This document shows positions 43,616 through 54,369 of a stretch of DNA of 64,000 nt, piece by piece. The first letter of the stretch is position 1; the number at the start of each line of letters is the position of its first letter. The position numbers and the translations under genes were made by a program. Origin of the DNA: Geodermatophilus normandii (GTDB taxonomy: Bacteria; Actinomycetota; Actinomycetes; Mycobacteriales; Geodermatophilaceae); contig NZ_QGTX01000001.1 in assembly GCF_003182485.1 (NCBI RefSeq), positions 1,260,001-1,324,000 of the forward strand, given 5' to 3'. A model generated the notes under the pieces. The model searched no databases and was not told the origin of the DNA. It worked only from the letters and a program-made list of their open reading frames with translations.

Positions 43616-45229
43616 ATGAGCACGGCTGTCCCCCCGAGCGAGACGGTGCGCGCCACCTGGTTCGCCGACCGCCGCGTCAACACCAAGCTCATGGCCCTGC
43701 TGGCGGCGCTGCTGCTGGTGGCCGGCGCCGTCGGCGGACTGTCGATCCTCGAGCTCGGGAGGGTGAACGCCGCCGCCGAGAGCATCTACAGCGAGGGCGC
43801 GGTGCCGCTCAAGGACCTGGCCGAGGCGCAGGAGGCCATGGGCAGCATGCGGCAGCGTGTCCTGCTGCACCTCGCCGGCCCCGTCGCGGACAAGCCGCGC
43901 CGCGAGCAGGAGATCGCCTCGTTCGACGACGTCTTCGACGCCGAGGTGGCGGCCCTGCGCCAGGAGGGGGCCGACGCCGGCCTGCTGGACCGCTACCTCG
44001 AGGAGGTGGCCGACTACCGCGCCTTCCGGGACGGCACCATCCTGCCCGCCAGCCGCGCCATGGACCCCGCCGTCGACGTGGCGCCGGTGCTGGCCGAGTG
44101 CGACCGGCTGTTCGGGATCGTCGTGGACGCCGGACAGGCGCTGAGCGTGGCCCAGGCCGAGGCCGTCGAGCGCACGCAGGCGAACGCCGAGGCGTCCTAC
44201 CGCAGCGGTCGGACCCAGGTCCTGGTGATCCTGGGGATCGGTGCCGTCCTCGGACTGGCGCTGGCCCTCGTCATCGGCCGGCAGATCGTCGGCCCGCTGC
44301 GCCGCGTCCAGGAGGTCGCGTCGGGCCTGGCGGCCGGCGACCTGACGCGCAGCAGTGGCCTGCGCTCCCGCGACGAGCTCGGCGAGACCGGTCGCGCGCT
44401 CGACGAGGCGGTGCAGAACCTGCGCGGCGTGATGGCGTCGGTGGTCGGTGCCGCGGACGCGGTGGCGGCCTCGAGCGAGGAGCTGTCGGCGTCGGCGGCG
44501 CAGATCTCGGCCTCGGCCGAGGAGACCTCCGCGCAGTCCGGCGTGGTCTCCGGTGCCGCGGAGGAGGTGTCGCGCAACGTGCAGACCGTGGCCGCCGGCG
44601 CCGAGCAGATGGGCGCCTCGATCCGGGAGATCGCCACCAACGCCGCCGAGGCGAGCGCGGTGGCCGCCCGTGCCGTCACCGCCGCGGAGACCACGACGGC
44701 GACGGTGGCCAAGCTGGGTGAGTCCTCCGCCGAGATCGGCAACGTGGTCAAGGTGATCACCTCGATCGCCGAGCAGACCAACCTGCTGGCGCTCAACGCC
44801 ACCATCGAGGCCGCCCGGGCCGGGGAGGCCGGCAAGGGCTTCGCCGTGGTCGCCAACGAGGTCAAGGAGCTGGCGCAGGAGACCGCCAAGGCCACCGAGG
44901 ACATCGCCCGCCGGGTGCAGGCCATCCAGGGCGACACCACCGCCGCCGTGGGCGCGATCGGGGAGATCTCGCAGATCGTCGCGCAGATCTCCGACCGGCA
45001 GACCACCATCGCCTCGGCGGTGGAGGAGCAGACCGCCACCACCAACGAGATGAGCCGCTCGGTGGCCGAGGCCGCCCAGGGATCGGGTCAGATCGCCGAC
45101 AACATCTCCGGGGTCTCCACCGCCGCGGAGTCCACCACCCAGGCGCTGACCCAGACCCGCACCGCCGTCGACGAACTGTCGCGGATGGCCGCCGACCTGC
45201 GCACCAGCGTCGCCCGCTTCACCTACTGA
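43616..45229 (+). CDS. Methyl-accepting chemotaxis protein
   Basis: 537 residues: span 1 (about 26-48), a four-helix-bundle sensor of about 150 residues, span 2 (about 203-222), HAMP ([20 protein letters not shown]), then the signalling coiled coil with the conserved tip [37 protein letters not shown]. It relays a signal to CheA. No che genes are in the window. ATG 43616 has TGGAG upstream. Confidence 0.95.
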   Translation: MSTAVPPSETVRATWFADRRVNTKLMALLAALLLVAGAVGGLSILELGRVNAAAESIYSEGAVPLKDLAEAQEAMGSMRQRVLLHLAGPVADKPRREQEIASFDDVFDAEVAALRQEGADAGLLDRYLEEVADYRAFRDGTILPASRAMDPAVDVAPVLAECDRLFGIVVDAGQALSVAQAEAVERTQANAEASYRSGRTQVLVILGIGAVLGLALALVIGRQIVGPLRRVQEVASGLAAGDLTRSSGLRSRDELGETGRALDEAVQNLRGVMASVVGAADAVAASSEELSASAAQISASAEETSAQSGVVSGAAEEVSRNVQTVAAGAEQMGASIREIATNAAEASAVAARAVTAAETTTATVAKLGESSAEIGNVVKVITSIAEQTNLLALNATIEAARAGEAGKGFAVVANEVKELAQETAKATEDIARRVQAIQGDTTAAVGAIGEISQIVAQISDRQTTIASAVEEQTATTNEMSRSVAEAAQGSGQIADNISGVSTAAESTTQALTQTRTAVDELSRMAADLRTSVARFTY

Positions 45230-46007
45230 GCGGATCCCGCCCGGCCGACTGCCGTGAGGTCGGACGGGGGGGGTCCTCGGGTGTCCGGGGTGCCGGCATC
45301 GCTCCGGTGTCGTTGAGCGTGAGGGCGATGTCGAGGAGCTTGCGGTTGGTCTCCTGGGAGGCGCGCGCCAGCACGGCGAAGGCCTGGGCGGCGGTGATCT
45401 TGTAGCGCTCCATGAGGATGCCCTTGGCCTGGCCGATGAGGTCGCGGCTGTCGATGGCCGCGCGAAGGTTCGCCTCGGTCCGGGCACCGGTGAGGGCGAT
45501 CGCGGCGTGGGCGGCGATCGCCAGGCCGATCTCGACCGACGCATCGGTGAAGGCGCCGGGCCCGTGGGAGTAGAGGTTCAGGGCGCCGAGACGGTCGTCC
45601 TCGACCATGAGTCGGAAGCTCAGGCTGCTGCCCACACCGAGCGCGGCCGCCTCGGCGGCGAAGCGAGGCCACCGCGGTTCGTGGCGCATGTCCTCGACCC
45701 GGACGACCTGCTGCTCCCAGACCGCGTCCAGGCACGGGCCCTCGTGCAGCCGCTCCTGGGCCTCGTCGACCCGGCGCGAGAGGTCCCCGGTCGCGGCCCG
45801 GGACTGCACCTGCCGGCGTGCGTGGACGTAGCTGATGCTGCCCGTCTCGGCGCCCGGGACCGTCGTGACGGCCGCGGTGGTGATCGCCTGCAGGAGGCCC
45901 TCGACGTCGCCGTGCTCCACCTGGAGCCGGCGCGCGATGCGGCTCATCAGCTCGTCGGGCCGGTCGATGGGCGCGCTGCCACCGGAACGGTCGCCGACGT
46001 CGCCCAC
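45219..46007 (-). CDS. GAF-ANTAR transcription antitermination regulator
   Basis: 262 residues. A GAF domain (about 35-185; [39 protein letters not shown]) followed by an ANTAR RNA-binding domain ([49 protein letters not shown]). ANTAR domains bind hairpin RNA and block termination. GTG 46007 start; ATG further in is possible. Ends 11 bp inside the convergent chemoreceptor. Confidence 0.9.
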   Translation of the reverse strand: MGDVGDRSGGSAPIDRPDELMSRIARRLQVEHGDVEGLLQAITTAAVTTVPGAETGSISYVHARRQVQSRAATGDLSRRVDEAQERLHEGPCLDAVWEQQVVRVEDMRHEPRWPRFAAEAAALGVGSSLSFRLMVEDDRLGALNLYSHGPGAFTDASVEIGLAIAAHAAIALTGARTEANLRAAIDSRDLIGQAKGILMERYKITAAQAFAVLARASQETNRKLLDIALTLNDTGAMPAPRTPEDPPRPTSRQSAGRDPLSR

Positions 46008-46095
46008 GGCCCCAAGGTATCGCCGCGCCGTCCGGAGCGGGAGCCGACGCCGCGGCGACCCCGGGTCGCACCGGCCGCGGACCCGGGCCGGAGGC

Positions 46096-46326
46096 TCAGC
46101 CGGCCGAGGAGCGGACGAGCGGCGGCAGACCGCCACTGATGAGGGCCTCGTCCGCTGCCGCCGACAGCACCAGGTCCTCGAGCGCCGGCCACGGGTGCCC
46201 GGGTGCCATGCGAGCCGCCAGCTCCGCCGGCGAGCGGGTTCCGCCGAGGGCCAGGTACTCCCACCACAGTTCGGTGAGGGAGAGGCCACTGAGGCGGCAG
46301 GCCAGGACAAGCGTGTCCGTGGGCAC
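46096..46326 (-). CDS. Small conserved-looking actinobacterial protein, unknown function
   Basis: 76 residues starting GTG 46326: VPTDTLVLACRLSGLSLTELWWEYLALGG, then a helical half. The LTELWWEYLALGG pattern resembles small actinobacterial proteins of unknown function found beside ANTAR regulators. No membrane span or metal motif. Confidence 0.6.
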   Translation of the reverse strand: MPTDTLVLACRLSGLSLTELWWEYLALGGTRSPAELAARMAPGHPWPALEDLVLSAAADEALISGGLPPLVRSSAG

Positions 46327-46467
46327 GGGGAACGACCTCTGGTCGGAGGGCGCCCGCTGCTGGACCGGCCCCACGCTACGCCGGTGCCTCCCGGCACCGG
46401 CCTCCTCGGCGCGGCAGGACGTGCCCGGAGGCGGTCCGGCCGGGAGGGCCGGGCGGTGTCGTGCGAG

Positions 46468-46540
46468 TGGAGACGAGGGGAATCGAACCCCTAACCCCCG
46501 CCTTGCAAAGGCGGTGCTCTGCCAATTGAGCTACGTCCCC
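46468..46540 (-). tRNA. tRNA-Ala(TGC)
   Basis: Acceptor GGGGACG/CGTCTCC, anticodon stem CCGCC/GGCGG around TTTGCAA (anticodon TGC), T-loop GGTTCGATTCC. CCA is not encoded. Confidence 0.95.
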
Positions 46541-46580
46541 CGGGCTGTGTCCCGGGAAGCTCCCGGAGGGGAGTGGGGGA

Positions 46581-46730
46581 TCAGCCGGTGGTGGGGCGGC
46601 TGACCGACTGAGGGCCGTTGGTGGCCTCGTGCCAGAGATCCGCCTCGCGCGTGCCGGTGCCGGACGAGCGCCGGCGGACCGCAGCGACGGCGCCGGCCGC
46701 GACGGCGGCCAGGGCCAGCTTCTTGAGCAC
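46581..46730 (-). CDS. DLW-39 family small protein
   Basis: 49 residues, GTG 46730 to TGA 46581. One hydrophobic helix (LKKLALAAVAAGAVAAV) then Arg-rich linker and the family signature ADLWHEAT. AGGAGG lies 7 bases upstream. It sits between tRNA-Ile and tRNA-Ala after the DUF3566 gene, its usual actinobacterial position. Function unknown. Confidence 0.85.
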   Translation of the reverse strand: MLKKLALAAVAAGAVAAVRRRSSGTGTREADLWHEATNGPQSVSRPTTG

Positions 46731-46800
46731 GCAGTACCTCCTGGGACGGCGGCCACGGACGGGGCCTCGCTGCCGCGGTGCCGGGGCACCGGTACACGGG

Positions 46801-46874
46801 TGGGCCTGGGAGGACTTGAACCTCCGGCCTCATCCTTATCAGGGATGCGCTCTAACCGCCTGAGCTACAGGCCC
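46801..46874 (-). tRNA. tRNA-Ile(GAT)
   Basis: Acceptor GGGCCTG/CAGGCCC with A73, anticodon stem CATCC/GGATG around CTGATAA (GAT), T-loop GGTTCAAGTCC. CCA not encoded. Confidence 0.95.
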
Positions 46875-46930
46875 GTGGACCTCGACCAGCGTACCTGGGC
46901 CCTTCCGGACCCCCGCACGCGGGTACCCGA

Positions 46931-47698
46931 CTAGTCGCGCTCGGCGAGCGTGACCTCGAGGCCGCCGACCAGGTCGGCGCAGAGGTTGTAGACGAACGCC
47001 GCCACGGTGGCCAGCGCGGTCATCAGCACGATGTTGATCGCGCCGATGACGGCCGCACCGCCGAAGACGATGCCCGGGGTGATGACGTTGCTGCCGCCCT
47101 CGCCGTCCGACGCCGTGCCGAGCTGGCCGAACAGGTCGTTGAGGGTGTCGAAGACACCGAGGCCGGACAGGACGCCGTACAGGATCCCGATCGCCACCAT
47201 CCAGACGAAGAACAGCGCGATCGACAGGACGAGCGAGATCTTCAACGCCGACCAGGTGTCGATGTGCCGCAGCTGCAGCCGGGCCCGGCGCGGACCGCGG
47301 ACACCGCGGCCCTTGCCCTTGCCCGCCGCCTGCTGCTGCCCGGTGCGGGCGCCGGTGGCCGGCGGGGGCGCGACGGAGGCCGGGGGCACGACCTGGGTGG
47401 TGCCCGACGGCGGCGGGACGGTGGCGTCGGCCGGGACCGGGCCGGGGCCCTGCCCGTGACCCTGCGCGGGTGCCTGACCCGGTGCCTGACCCGGTGCCTG
47501 GAGGGGGACCTGGCCGGTGGCCGGCTTGGCCAGCGACGGGCCGCCCGCGGCCGGCTGGCCCGCCGTCGTCGCACCCACCGGAGACGCACCCACCGGAGAC
47601 GCACCCGCCGGGGACGCACCCGTCCCCGGCGTGCCGTCCGCTCCGGGCGCGCCGTCCGGGCGGACCCCGGTGCGCACCGCCTGCGGCCGGTCGCTCAT
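46931..47698 (-). CDS. DUF3566 membrane protein
   Basis: 255 residues. A Pro/Ala/Gly/Gln-rich N-terminal half with GASP and GQAP repeats, then DUF3566: RARLQLRHIDTWSALKISLVLSIALFFVWMVAIGIL and a second span INIVLMTALATVAAFVYNLCADLVGGLEVTLAE. Always found after gyrA in actinobacteria; function unknown. ATG 47698. Confidence 0.9.
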   Translation of the reverse strand: MSDRPQAVRTGVRPDGAPGADGTPGTGASPAGASPVGASPVGATTAGQPAAGGPSLAKPATGQVPLQAPGQAPGQAPAQGHGQGPGPVPADATVPPPSGTTQVVPPASVAPPPATGARTGQQQAAGKGKGRGVRGPRRARLQLRHIDTWSALKISLVLSIALFFVWMVAIGILYGVLSGLGVFDTLNDLFGQLGTASDGEGGSNVITPGIVFGGAAVIGAINIVLMTALATVAAFVYNLCADLVGGLEVTLAERD

Positions 47699-47854
47699 GC
47701 CGTTCTCCCGTTCGCCTGCGGCCCTCGCCGCGTCGTCGCGTCCGGTCGCCCCGGCGCGGTGCCGGAGGCGCCCGGGCGCCGGTCGTTCCCGTCAGTGGGA
47801 GCCGGGGGCGAGCGGCGACCCGAGGTCGCCACACGCCGTGCTCCCGGTCTCACC

Positions 47855-50323
47855 CTAGGCGGCGGGCTCGTCGTTGTCCGTCGTCCGGGCGATCGCCACG
47901 ATCGTCACGTCCTCGGGCAAGTTCATGAGCTTGACACCCATGGTGGCCCGGTCCTTGTTGTGGCGCACGCCGTTGACCGGGGTCCGGATGACGCCGCCGC
48001 CGGAGGTGATCGCGTACAGCTCGTCGCCGAGGGTCACCGCGAGCGCCCCGACCAGGGCGCCCTTGCGCGCCTTGGGGTCGGCGGTGAGCACGCCCTTGCC
48101 GCCGCGGCCCTGCGCCGGGTAGTTCTCGATGCCTGTCCGCTTGGCGAAGCCGCGCTCGGTGGCGACGAGGACGTCGACGCCCTCCTCGACCACCATCATC
48201 GACAGCAGCCGGTCGCCGGGGGCCAGCGCGATGCCGCGCACGCCCTCGGTGGCCCGGCCCATCGGCCGCAGCGTGGCGTCGTCGGCCTTGAACCGGATCG
48301 ACATCGCCGCGCGGGTGACCAGCAGCAGGTCCTGCTCCGGGTCGATGAGGGCGGCGCCGACCAGCTCGTCGTTCTCGCGCAGGTTGATCGCGATGACGCC
48401 GCCGCTGCGCGGGGAGTCGAAGTCGGCCAGTCGGGTCTTCTTGACCTGGCCGTTCGCCGTGGCCAGGACCAGGTACGGCGCGACGCCGTAGTCCTTGATC
48501 TGCATGACCTGGGCGATCTTCTCGTCCGGCTGGAAGGCCAGGATGTTGGCCACGTGCGCGCCGCGGGCGGTGCGGTTGGCCTCGGGCAGCTCGTAGGCCT
48601 TCGCCCGGTAGACCCGGCCCTTGTTGGTGAAGAACAGGATCCAGTCGTGGGTGGAGCCCACGAAGAAGTGGTCGACGAGGTCGTCCTGCTTGAGGGCCGC
48701 CCCCATCACACCCTTGCCGCCGCGGCGCTGCGAGCGGTAGAGGTCGCTCTTCGTCCGCTTCGCGTAGCCGGTGCGGGTGATGGTGACGACGACCTCCTCC
48801 TCCGCGATGAGGTCCTCCATCGAGACGTCGCCGTCGTTGGCGACGAACTGCGTGCGGCGGTCGTCGCCGTACTTGTCGACGATCTCGGCCAGCTCGTCGC
48901 GGATGATCTCGCGCTGGCGCTGCGGCGAGTCGAGGATCGCCTGCAGCTCGGCGATGCGGGCCTCGATCTCGGCCAGCTCGTCCATGATCCGCTGGCGCTC
49001 GAGGGCGGCCAGCCGGCGCAGCTGCAGGTCGAGGATCGCGACGGCCTGGATCTCGTCGACGTCGAGGAGCTCCATGAGGCCGGTGCGGGCGGCCTCGGCG
49101 GACTCGCTGCTGCGGATGAGCGCGATGACGGCGTCGAGCTGGTCGAGGGCCTTGGCGTAGCCGCGCAGGATGTGCGCGCGCTCCTCGGCCTTGCGCAACC
49201 GGTAGCGCGTCCGCCGCTGGATGACCTCGATCTGGTGGTCGACGTAGAGCCGGACCAGCTCGTCGAGGCGCAGTGTCCGCGGGACGCCGTCGACGATCGA
49301 GAGCATGTTGCAGCCGAAGGACGTCTGCAGCTGGGTGTGCTTGTAGAGGTTGTTCAGCACGACCTTGGCCACGGCGTCGCGGCGCAGGGTGATCACCAGC
49401 CGGCGGCCCACGCGGTCGCTGGACTCGTCGGCGATCTCGCTGATGCCCTGCAGCCGGCCGTCCTTGACGCCCTCGGCGATCGCCTCGGCCAGGTTGTCCG
49501 GGTTGACCTGGTAGGGCAGCTCGGTGACGACGAGCTGCACGCGGCCGCGGGCGTCCTCCTCGACGGTGACCACCGCGCGCATGCGGACCGACCCGCGGCC
49601 GGTGCGGTAGGCCTCCTCGATGCCGTCGCGGCCGACGATCAGGCCGTGGGTCGGGAAGTCGGGGCCCTTGATCCGCTCCATGCAGGCGGTGAGGGCCTCC
49701 TCGGGCTCCGCGTCGGGGTGCTCGAGCACCCAGTACACGGCCGCGGCGACCTCGCGCAGGTTGTGCGGCGGCATGTTGGTGGCCATGCCGACGGCGATGC
49801 CGGCCGAGCCGTTGATGAGCAGGTTGGGGATGCGCCCCGGCAGGACCAGCGGCTCCTGGTTCTTGCCGTCGTAGTTGGGCTGGAAGTCGACGGTCTCCTC
49901 GTCGATGTTGGCCAGCATCTCCATGGCCAGCGGCGTGAGGCGGGCCTCGGTGTAGCGCATGGCCGCCGCCGGGTCGTTGCCCGGCGAGCCGAAGTTGCCC
50001 TGGCCGTCGATGAGCGGGTAGCGCATCGACCAGGGCTGGGCCAGCCGCACGAGGGCGTCGTAGATCGCCGAGTCGCCGTGCGGGTGGTAGTTGCCCATGA
50101 CCTCGCCGACGACGCGGGCGCACTTGACGTAGCCGCGGTCGGGGCGGAAGCCCTGGTCGTACATGGCGTACAGCACGCGGCGGTGCACCGGCTTGAGGCC
50201 GTCCCGCACCTCCGGCAGCGCGCGACCGACGATGACGCTCATCGCGTAGTCGATGTAGCTGCGCTGCATCTCCTGCTGCAGGTCGACCGGCTCGACGCGG
50301 TCGCGGGCAGGGGTCTCGGTCAC
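47855..50323 (-). CDS. gyrA: DNA gyrase subunit A
   Basis: 822 residues. Catalytic Tyr124 in MRYTEARL, quinolone region [10 protein letters not shown] (80-89), GyrA box QRRGGKG in the C-terminal beta-pinwheel. Position equivalent to M. tuberculosis Ala90 is Ser85 here, and Ser91 is Ala86; Asp89 equals Asp94. Relaxes and supercoils DNA with GyrB. GTG 50323. Confidence 0.97.
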   Translation of the reverse strand: MTETPARDRVEPVDLQQEMQRSYIDYAMSVIVGRALPEVRDGLKPVHRRVLYAMYDQGFRPDRGYVKCARVVGEVMGNYHPHGDSAIYDALVRLAQPWSMRYPLIDGQGNFGSPGNDPAAAMRYTEARLTPLAMEMLANIDEETVDFQPNYDGKNQEPLVLPGRIPNLLINGSAGIAVGMATNMPPHNLREVAAAVYWVLEHPDAEPEEALTACMERIKGPDFPTHGLIVGRDGIEEAYRTGRGSVRMRAVVTVEEDARGRVQLVVTELPYQVNPDNLAEAIAEGVKDGRLQGISEIADESSDRVGRRLVITLRRDAVAKVVLNNLYKHTQLQTSFGCNMLSIVDGVPRTLRLDELVRLYVDHQIEVIQRRTRYRLRKAEERAHILRGYAKALDQLDAVIALIRSSESAEAARTGLMELLDVDEIQAVAILDLQLRRLAALERQRIMDELAEIEARIAELQAILDSPQRQREIIRDELAEIVDKYGDDRRTQFVANDGDVSMEDLIAEEEVVVTITRTGYAKRTKSDLYRSQRRGGKGVMGAALKQDDLVDHFFVGSTHDWILFFTNKGRVYRAKAYELPEANRTARGAHVANILAFQPDEKIAQVMQIKDYGVAPYLVLATANGQVKKTRLADFDSPRSGGVIAINLRENDELVGAALIDPEQDLLLVTRAAMSIRFKADDATLRPMGRATEGVRGIALAPGDRLLSMMVVEEGVDVLVATERGFAKRTGIENYPAQGRGGKGVLTADPKARKGALVGALAVTLGDELYAITSGGGVIRTPVNGVRHNKDRATMGVKLMNLPEDVTIVAIARTTDNDEPAA

Positions 50324-50370
50324 GTTGGGGTCACTCCGGTTCGGTGCTCAGGGAGGGCGGACGACGGCGC

Positions 50371-50400
50371 CCGGGCCGCGGAGGTCACCCCGCGGCCCGG
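50371..50400 (-). terminator. 11-bp hairpin between gyrB and gyrA
   Basis: Perfect arms 50371-50381 and 50390-50400 around an 8-base loop, in the 83-bp gap of the gyrB-gyrA operon. It may partly terminate or stabilise the gyrB message, giving unequal subunit expression; no U-tract. Confidence 0.5.
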
Positions 50401-50406
50401 CGCGCG

Positions 50407-52461
50407 TCACACGTCGAGGAAGCGGACGTCCTTGGCGTTGCGGGTGATGAAGCTGCGGCGGGCCTCGACGTCCTCGCCCATGAGCACGCTGAACAGCTCG
50501 TCGGCGGTGGCGGCGTCCTCGAGGGTGACCTGCAGCAGGATCCGCGTCTCCGGGTTCATCGTGGTCTCCCACAGCTCGGTCGCGTTCATCTCGCCGAGGC
50601 CCTTGAAGCGCTGGATCGCGTCGTCCTTGGGCAGCTTGCGGCCGGCCTCGGCACCGGCCTTGAGGACGGCGTCGCGCTCCTTGTCGGTGTAGACGTACTC
50701 GTCACCGAACTTGCCGCCCCACTTGATCTTGTACAGCGGCGGCTGCGCCAGGTAGACGTGCCCGGCCTCGACCAGCGGCCGCATGAAGCGGAACAGCAGG
50801 GTGAGCAGCAGCGTGCGGATGTGCTGGCCGTCGACGTCGGCGTCGGCCATCAGCACGATCTTGTGGTACCGCAGCTTCGACAGGTCGAACTCGTCGTGGA
50901 TGCCGGTGCCGAAGGCCGTGATCATCGACTGGACCTCGGTGTTCTTGAGGACCCGGTCGATGCGCGCCTTCTCGACGTTGATGATCTTGCCGCGGATGGG
51001 CAGGATCGCCTGGAACATCGAGTCGCGGCCGGACTTCGCCGAGCCGCCGGCCGAGTCGCCCTCCACGATGTAGATCTCGGAGTTGCGCGGGTCGGTCGAG
51101 CGGCAGTCGGCGAGCTTGCCCGGCAGCGAGTTGTTGCTCAGCAGGTTCTTGCGCGCGAGCTTGCGGGCGTCCTGGGCCGCGCGGCGGGCGCGGGCGGCCG
51201 AGGCGGCCTTGGTGATGATCGTCTTGGCCTCGGACGGGTTGGCCTCGAACCAGTGCGAGATCTGGTCGTTGCAGACCTTCTGCACGAAGCCCTTGACCTC
51301 GGTGTTGCCGAGCTTGGTCTTCGTCTGCCCCTCGAACTGCGGGTCGCCGATCTTGACCGAGACGATCGCGGCCAGGCCCTCGCGGATGTCCTCGCCGGTG
51401 AGCTTCTCGTCCTTCTCCTTGAGCAGCTTCTTCTCGACGGCGTAGCGGTTGACGATCGAGGTGAGCGCCGCGCGGAAGCCCTCCTCGTGCGTGCCGCCCT
51501 CGTGCGTGTTGATGACGTTGGCGAAGGTGTAGACCGACTCCGAGTAGGCGTCGGACCACTGCATCGCGACGTCGACCGACATGCGCATGTCGTTCTTGCC
51601 GGTGCCCTCGGCGCTGAAGCTGACGACCGACTTGTGGATCGGCGTCTTCTTCGCGTTGATGTGCCCGACGTAGTCGATCAGGCCGCCCTCGTAGTGGTAC
51701 GTGACCTCGGTGGCCTCGAAGGCCTGCTCCTCGGCACCCGGCTTCGGCGCCAGCTCGGCGACCGACACCTCGTCGGCGACGCCGGTCTCGGCCTTGCCCT
51801 GACCCGGCCGCTCGTCGCGCAGGACGATGCGCAGGCCCTTGTTGAGGAAGGCCATCTCCTGCAGCCGGCGGCTGATCGTGTCGAAGGAGTAGGTCGTCGT
51901 CTCGAAGATGTCGCCGTCGGCCCAGAAGGTGATCTGGGTGCCGCGCTTGGTGGTCGGGCCGACCTCCTCCAGCGGGCCGGGCTTGGCCAGCGAGTAGGTC
52001 TGGTGCCACTCGACGTCGTCGCGCCAGATGCGCACGTCGAGCGAGGTGGACAGCGCGTTGACGACGGTGACGCCGACGCCGTGCAGGCCGCCGGAGACGC
52101 CGTAGCTCTTGCCGTCGAACTTGCCGCCGGCGTGCAGCACGGTCATGACGACCTCGACCGTGGGCCGCTTCTCGACGGGGTGCACGTCGACCGGGATGCC
52201 ACGGCCGTTGTCCTCGACCCGGACGCCGCCGTCGGCCAGCAGGGTGACCCGCACGGTGTCGCAGAACCCGGCCAGCGCCTCGTCCACGGCGTTGTCGACG
52301 ACCTCCCACACCATGTGGTGCAGGCCGCGCTCCCCGGTGGAGCCGATGTACATGCCGGGCCGCTTGCGGACCGCCTCGAGCCCCTCGAGGACGGTGATGG
52401 AGCTGCCGGAGTAGGAGTTCTCGGTCTTCGGTCGAGCGACCACGTGGGGCCCTTCTGTCAC
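50407..52461 (-). CDS. gyrB: DNA gyrase subunit B
   Basis: 684 residues: GHKL ATPase ([37 protein letters not shown]), transducer and TOPRIM domain ([18 protein letters not shown]), ending [26 protein letters not shown] 52461 or GTG 52443 are the starts. Confidence 0.97.
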   Translation of the reverse strand: MTEGPHVVARPKTENSYSGSSITVLEGLEAVRKRPGMYIGSTGERGLHHMVWEVVDNAVDEALAGFCDTVRVTLLADGGVRVEDNGRGIPVDVHPVEKRPTVEVVMTVLHAGGKFDGKSYGVSGGLHGVGVTVVNALSTSLDVRIWRDDVEWHQTYSLAKPGPLEEVGPTTKRGTQITFWADGDIFETTTYSFDTISRRLQEMAFLNKGLRIVLRDERPGQGKAETGVADEVSVAELAPKPGAEEQAFEATEVTYHYEGGLIDYVGHINAKKTPIHKSVVSFSAEGTGKNDMRMSVDVAMQWSDAYSESVYTFANVINTHEGGTHEEGFRAALTSIVNRYAVEKKLLKEKDEKLTGEDIREGLAAIVSVKIGDPQFEGQTKTKLGNTEVKGFVQKVCNDQISHWFEANPSEAKTIITKAASAARARRAAQDARKLARKNLLSNNSLPGKLADCRSTDPRNSEIYIVEGDSAGGSAKSGRDSMFQAILPIRGKIINVEKARIDRVLKNTEVQSMITAFGTGIHDEFDLSKLRYHKIVLMADADVDGQHIRTLLLTLLFRFMRPLVEAGHVYLAQPPLYKIKWGGKFGDEYVYTDKERDAVLKAGAEAGRKLPKDDAIQRFKGLGEMNATELWETTMNPETRILLQVTLEDAATADELFSVLMGEDVEARRSFITRNAKDVRFLDV

Positions 52462-52548
52462 GCTCCCGGCGCGCGGGTGCCTCCCGACGGGGAGGGGTCG
52501 CGGGGCGCACAGCGCCGCTGAGCCGGATGCTGGGGATTCCTGCGTCCC

Positions 52549-52554
52549 ATGTTA
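52549..52554 (-). promoter_or_regulatory. Candidate -10 TAACAT for gyrB
   Basis: TAACAT on the minus strand (TANNNT) about 90 bp before the gyrB start. No convincing -35. Confidence 0.3.
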
Positions 52555-52735
52555 CCGGGTCCACCGACAAGAACGGCGTCACGCACGCCCTGAGGGCGCT
52601 CCTGCGCCACTCACGACCTCGGACGTACCACCCGTGTTGCCCCACGGTCCGACACGCCCGCCCAGGGCCGCTGGGCCCGCCGGAACCGTCCCGGCCGTCC
52701 GGCAGGCGCCGTGCACCGCTCGCAGACTGGTCGAC

Positions 52736-54265
52736 ATGGCACCAGCCGAGCGTGCACTCACCTGTCTGGTCACCGGCGTCACCGGCTACGTGGGCGGCCG
52801 CCTCGTCCCGGAGCTGCTGGCCGCGGGGCACCGCGTGCGGGTGCTCACCCGCTCCCCGGGCAAGCTGCGCGACCGGCCGTGGGCCGGGCAGGTCGAGGTC
52901 GCCGAGGCCGACGCCGCCGACGCCGGGGCGGTGGCCCGGGCGTGCGAGGGCGTCGACGTCGTCTACTACCTCATCCACTCCCTGGGCAGCGGCCCGGAGT
53001 TCGAGGCGACCGAGCGGCGGACGGCCGAGGTCGTGGCCGGCGCCGTCCGCGACGCGGGTGTCGGCCGGCTCGTCTTCCTCGGCGGCCTCGAGCCCGAGGA
53101 CGAGGTGCTCTCCCCCCACCTGCGCAGCCGCGGGGAGGTGGCGCGGGTGCTGCTGGCCTCCGGCGTGCCCACCGTGGTGCTGCGCGCCGCCGTCGTCCTC
53201 GGCTCGGGCTCGGTGTCGTTCGAGATGCTGCGCTACCTCACCGAGCGGCTCCCGGTCATGGTCACCCCGCGCTGGGTGCACAGCCGGATCCAGCCGATCG
53301 CCATCCGGGACGTCCTGCGCTACCTCGTCGGCTGCGCCACCCTGCCGCCCGACGTCCACCGCTGCTTCGACATCGGCGGTCCCGACGTCATGGACTACGC
53401 CACGATGATGCAGCGCTACGCCGAGGTCACCGGCCTGCCGCGGCGGCGGATCCTGCCGGTGCCGATCTTCACGCCGTCGCTGTCGAGCCACTGGGTCGGC
53501 GTCATCACGCCGGTGCCGGCGGCCATCGCCCGGCCGCTGGTGGAGTCGCTGCGCAACACCGTCGTGTGCCGGGAGCACGACATCGCCCGGTACGTGCCCG
53601 ACCCACCCGAGGGCCTGCTCGGCTTCGACGAGGCGGTGCGCCTGGCCGTGCTCAAGGTCCGCAACAACGCCGTCGACACCCGGTGGACCGGCGCCTCGGT
53701 GCCCGGGGCGCCGTCGGACCCGCTGCCCTCCGATCCCGACTGGGCCGGCGGCAGCCTCTACCTCGACGAGCGCACCCGGGAGACCGACGCGACGCCGGAG
53801 GCGCTGTGGCGGGTCGTCGAGGGCATCGGCGGGGAGACCGGCTGGTACAGCTTCCCGCTGGCCTGGGAGGTCCGCGGCTGGCTGGACCGGGCCGTCGGCG
53901 GCGTGGGCCTGCGCCGCGGCCGCCGGGACCCGAGCGACCTGCTGGTCGGCGACGCGCTGGACTGGTGGCGGGTCGAGGAGCTCGAGGAGGGCCGGCTGCT
54001 GCGGCTGCGCGCGGAGATGCGGCTGCCGGGCCTCGCCTGGCTCGAGTTCCACGTGGAACGAACCGGCGAGGGCGTCGACCCACCCACCCGCACCCGGCTG
54101 CGGCAGAAGGCGACGTTCCACCCGCTCGGCCTGCTCGGGCAGCTCTACTGGTGGAGCATCTCGCCGTTCCACGGCGTCGTCTTCGGCAGCATGGTCCGCA
54201 ACATCACCAAGACCGCCGAGGCCCTCGACCAGCAGGGCGTGACGCGGGCGGACGAGGCGGCCTGA
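52736..54265 (+). CDS. SDR/NAD(P)-binding protein with DUF2867 domain
   Basis: 509 residues. The N-terminal Rossmann domain (LVTGVTGYVGGRLVPELL, D-V-VYYLIHSLG) is of the NmrA/atypical SDR type. The C-terminal DUF2867 half (GGSLYLDERTRETDATPEALW ... WWSISPFHGVVFGSMVRNI) is the usual partner. Role unknown. ATG 52736 with a CAGACT-like box 8-9 bp upstream may be leaderless. Confidence 0.85.
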   Translation: MAPAERALTCLVTGVTGYVGGRLVPELLAAGHRVRVLTRSPGKLRDRPWAGQVEVAEADAADAGAVARACEGVDVVYYLIHSLGSGPEFEATERRTAEVVAGAVRDAGVGRLVFLGGLEPEDEVLSPHLRSRGEVARVLLASGVPTVVLRAAVVLGSGSVSFEMLRYLTERLPVMVTPRWVHSRIQPIAIRDVLRYLVGCATLPPDVHRCFDIGGPDVMDYATMMQRYAEVTGLPRRRILPVPIFTPSLSSHWVGVITPVPAAIARPLVESLRNTVVCREHDIARYVPDPPEGLLGFDEAVRLAVLKVRNNAVDTRWTGASVPGAPSDPLPSDPDWAGGSLYLDERTRETDATPEALWRVVEGIGGETGWYSFPLAWEVRGWLDRAVGGVGLRRGRRDPSDLLVGDALDWWRVEELEEGRLLRLRAEMRLPGLAWLEFHVERTGEGVDPPTRTRLRQKATFHPLGLLGQLYWWSISPFHGVVFGSMVRNITKTAEALDQQGVTRADEAA

Positions 54266-54300
54266 TCAGGTCCCTGCCGGCCGTCCTGGGGCACCGTGAC

Positions 54301-54336
54301 GCGTCCTGGCTCACTGCCGACGGTGAGCCAGGACGC
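54301..54336 (+). terminator. 14-bp hairpin after the SDR gene
   Basis: Perfect arms 54301-54314 and 54323-54336 with an 8-base loop, between convergent genes ending at 54265 and 54370. Confidence 0.8.
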
Positions 54337-54341
54337 AGCAC

Positions 54342-54358
54342 GATCAGGTCACCTGATC
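54342..54358 (-). terminator. Short palindrome GATCAGGT-C-ACCTGATC
   Basis: Perfect 8-bp arms around one C, just past the ABC gene stop on the minus strand. Could be part of that gene's 3' end structure. Confidence 0.4.
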
Positions 54359-54369
54359 ATGCGCGGCCC

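Noticed and set aside
42593..45544. Long minus-strand frame extending ppiA through the chemoreceptor
   Set aside because: Only the first 177 residues are cyclophilin; the rest is antisense to a complete chemoreceptor.
47264..52521. Long plus-strand frames over gyrA/gyrB
   Set aside because: Antisense to conserved gyrase genes; composition Gly/Arg/Val-rich and no domain.
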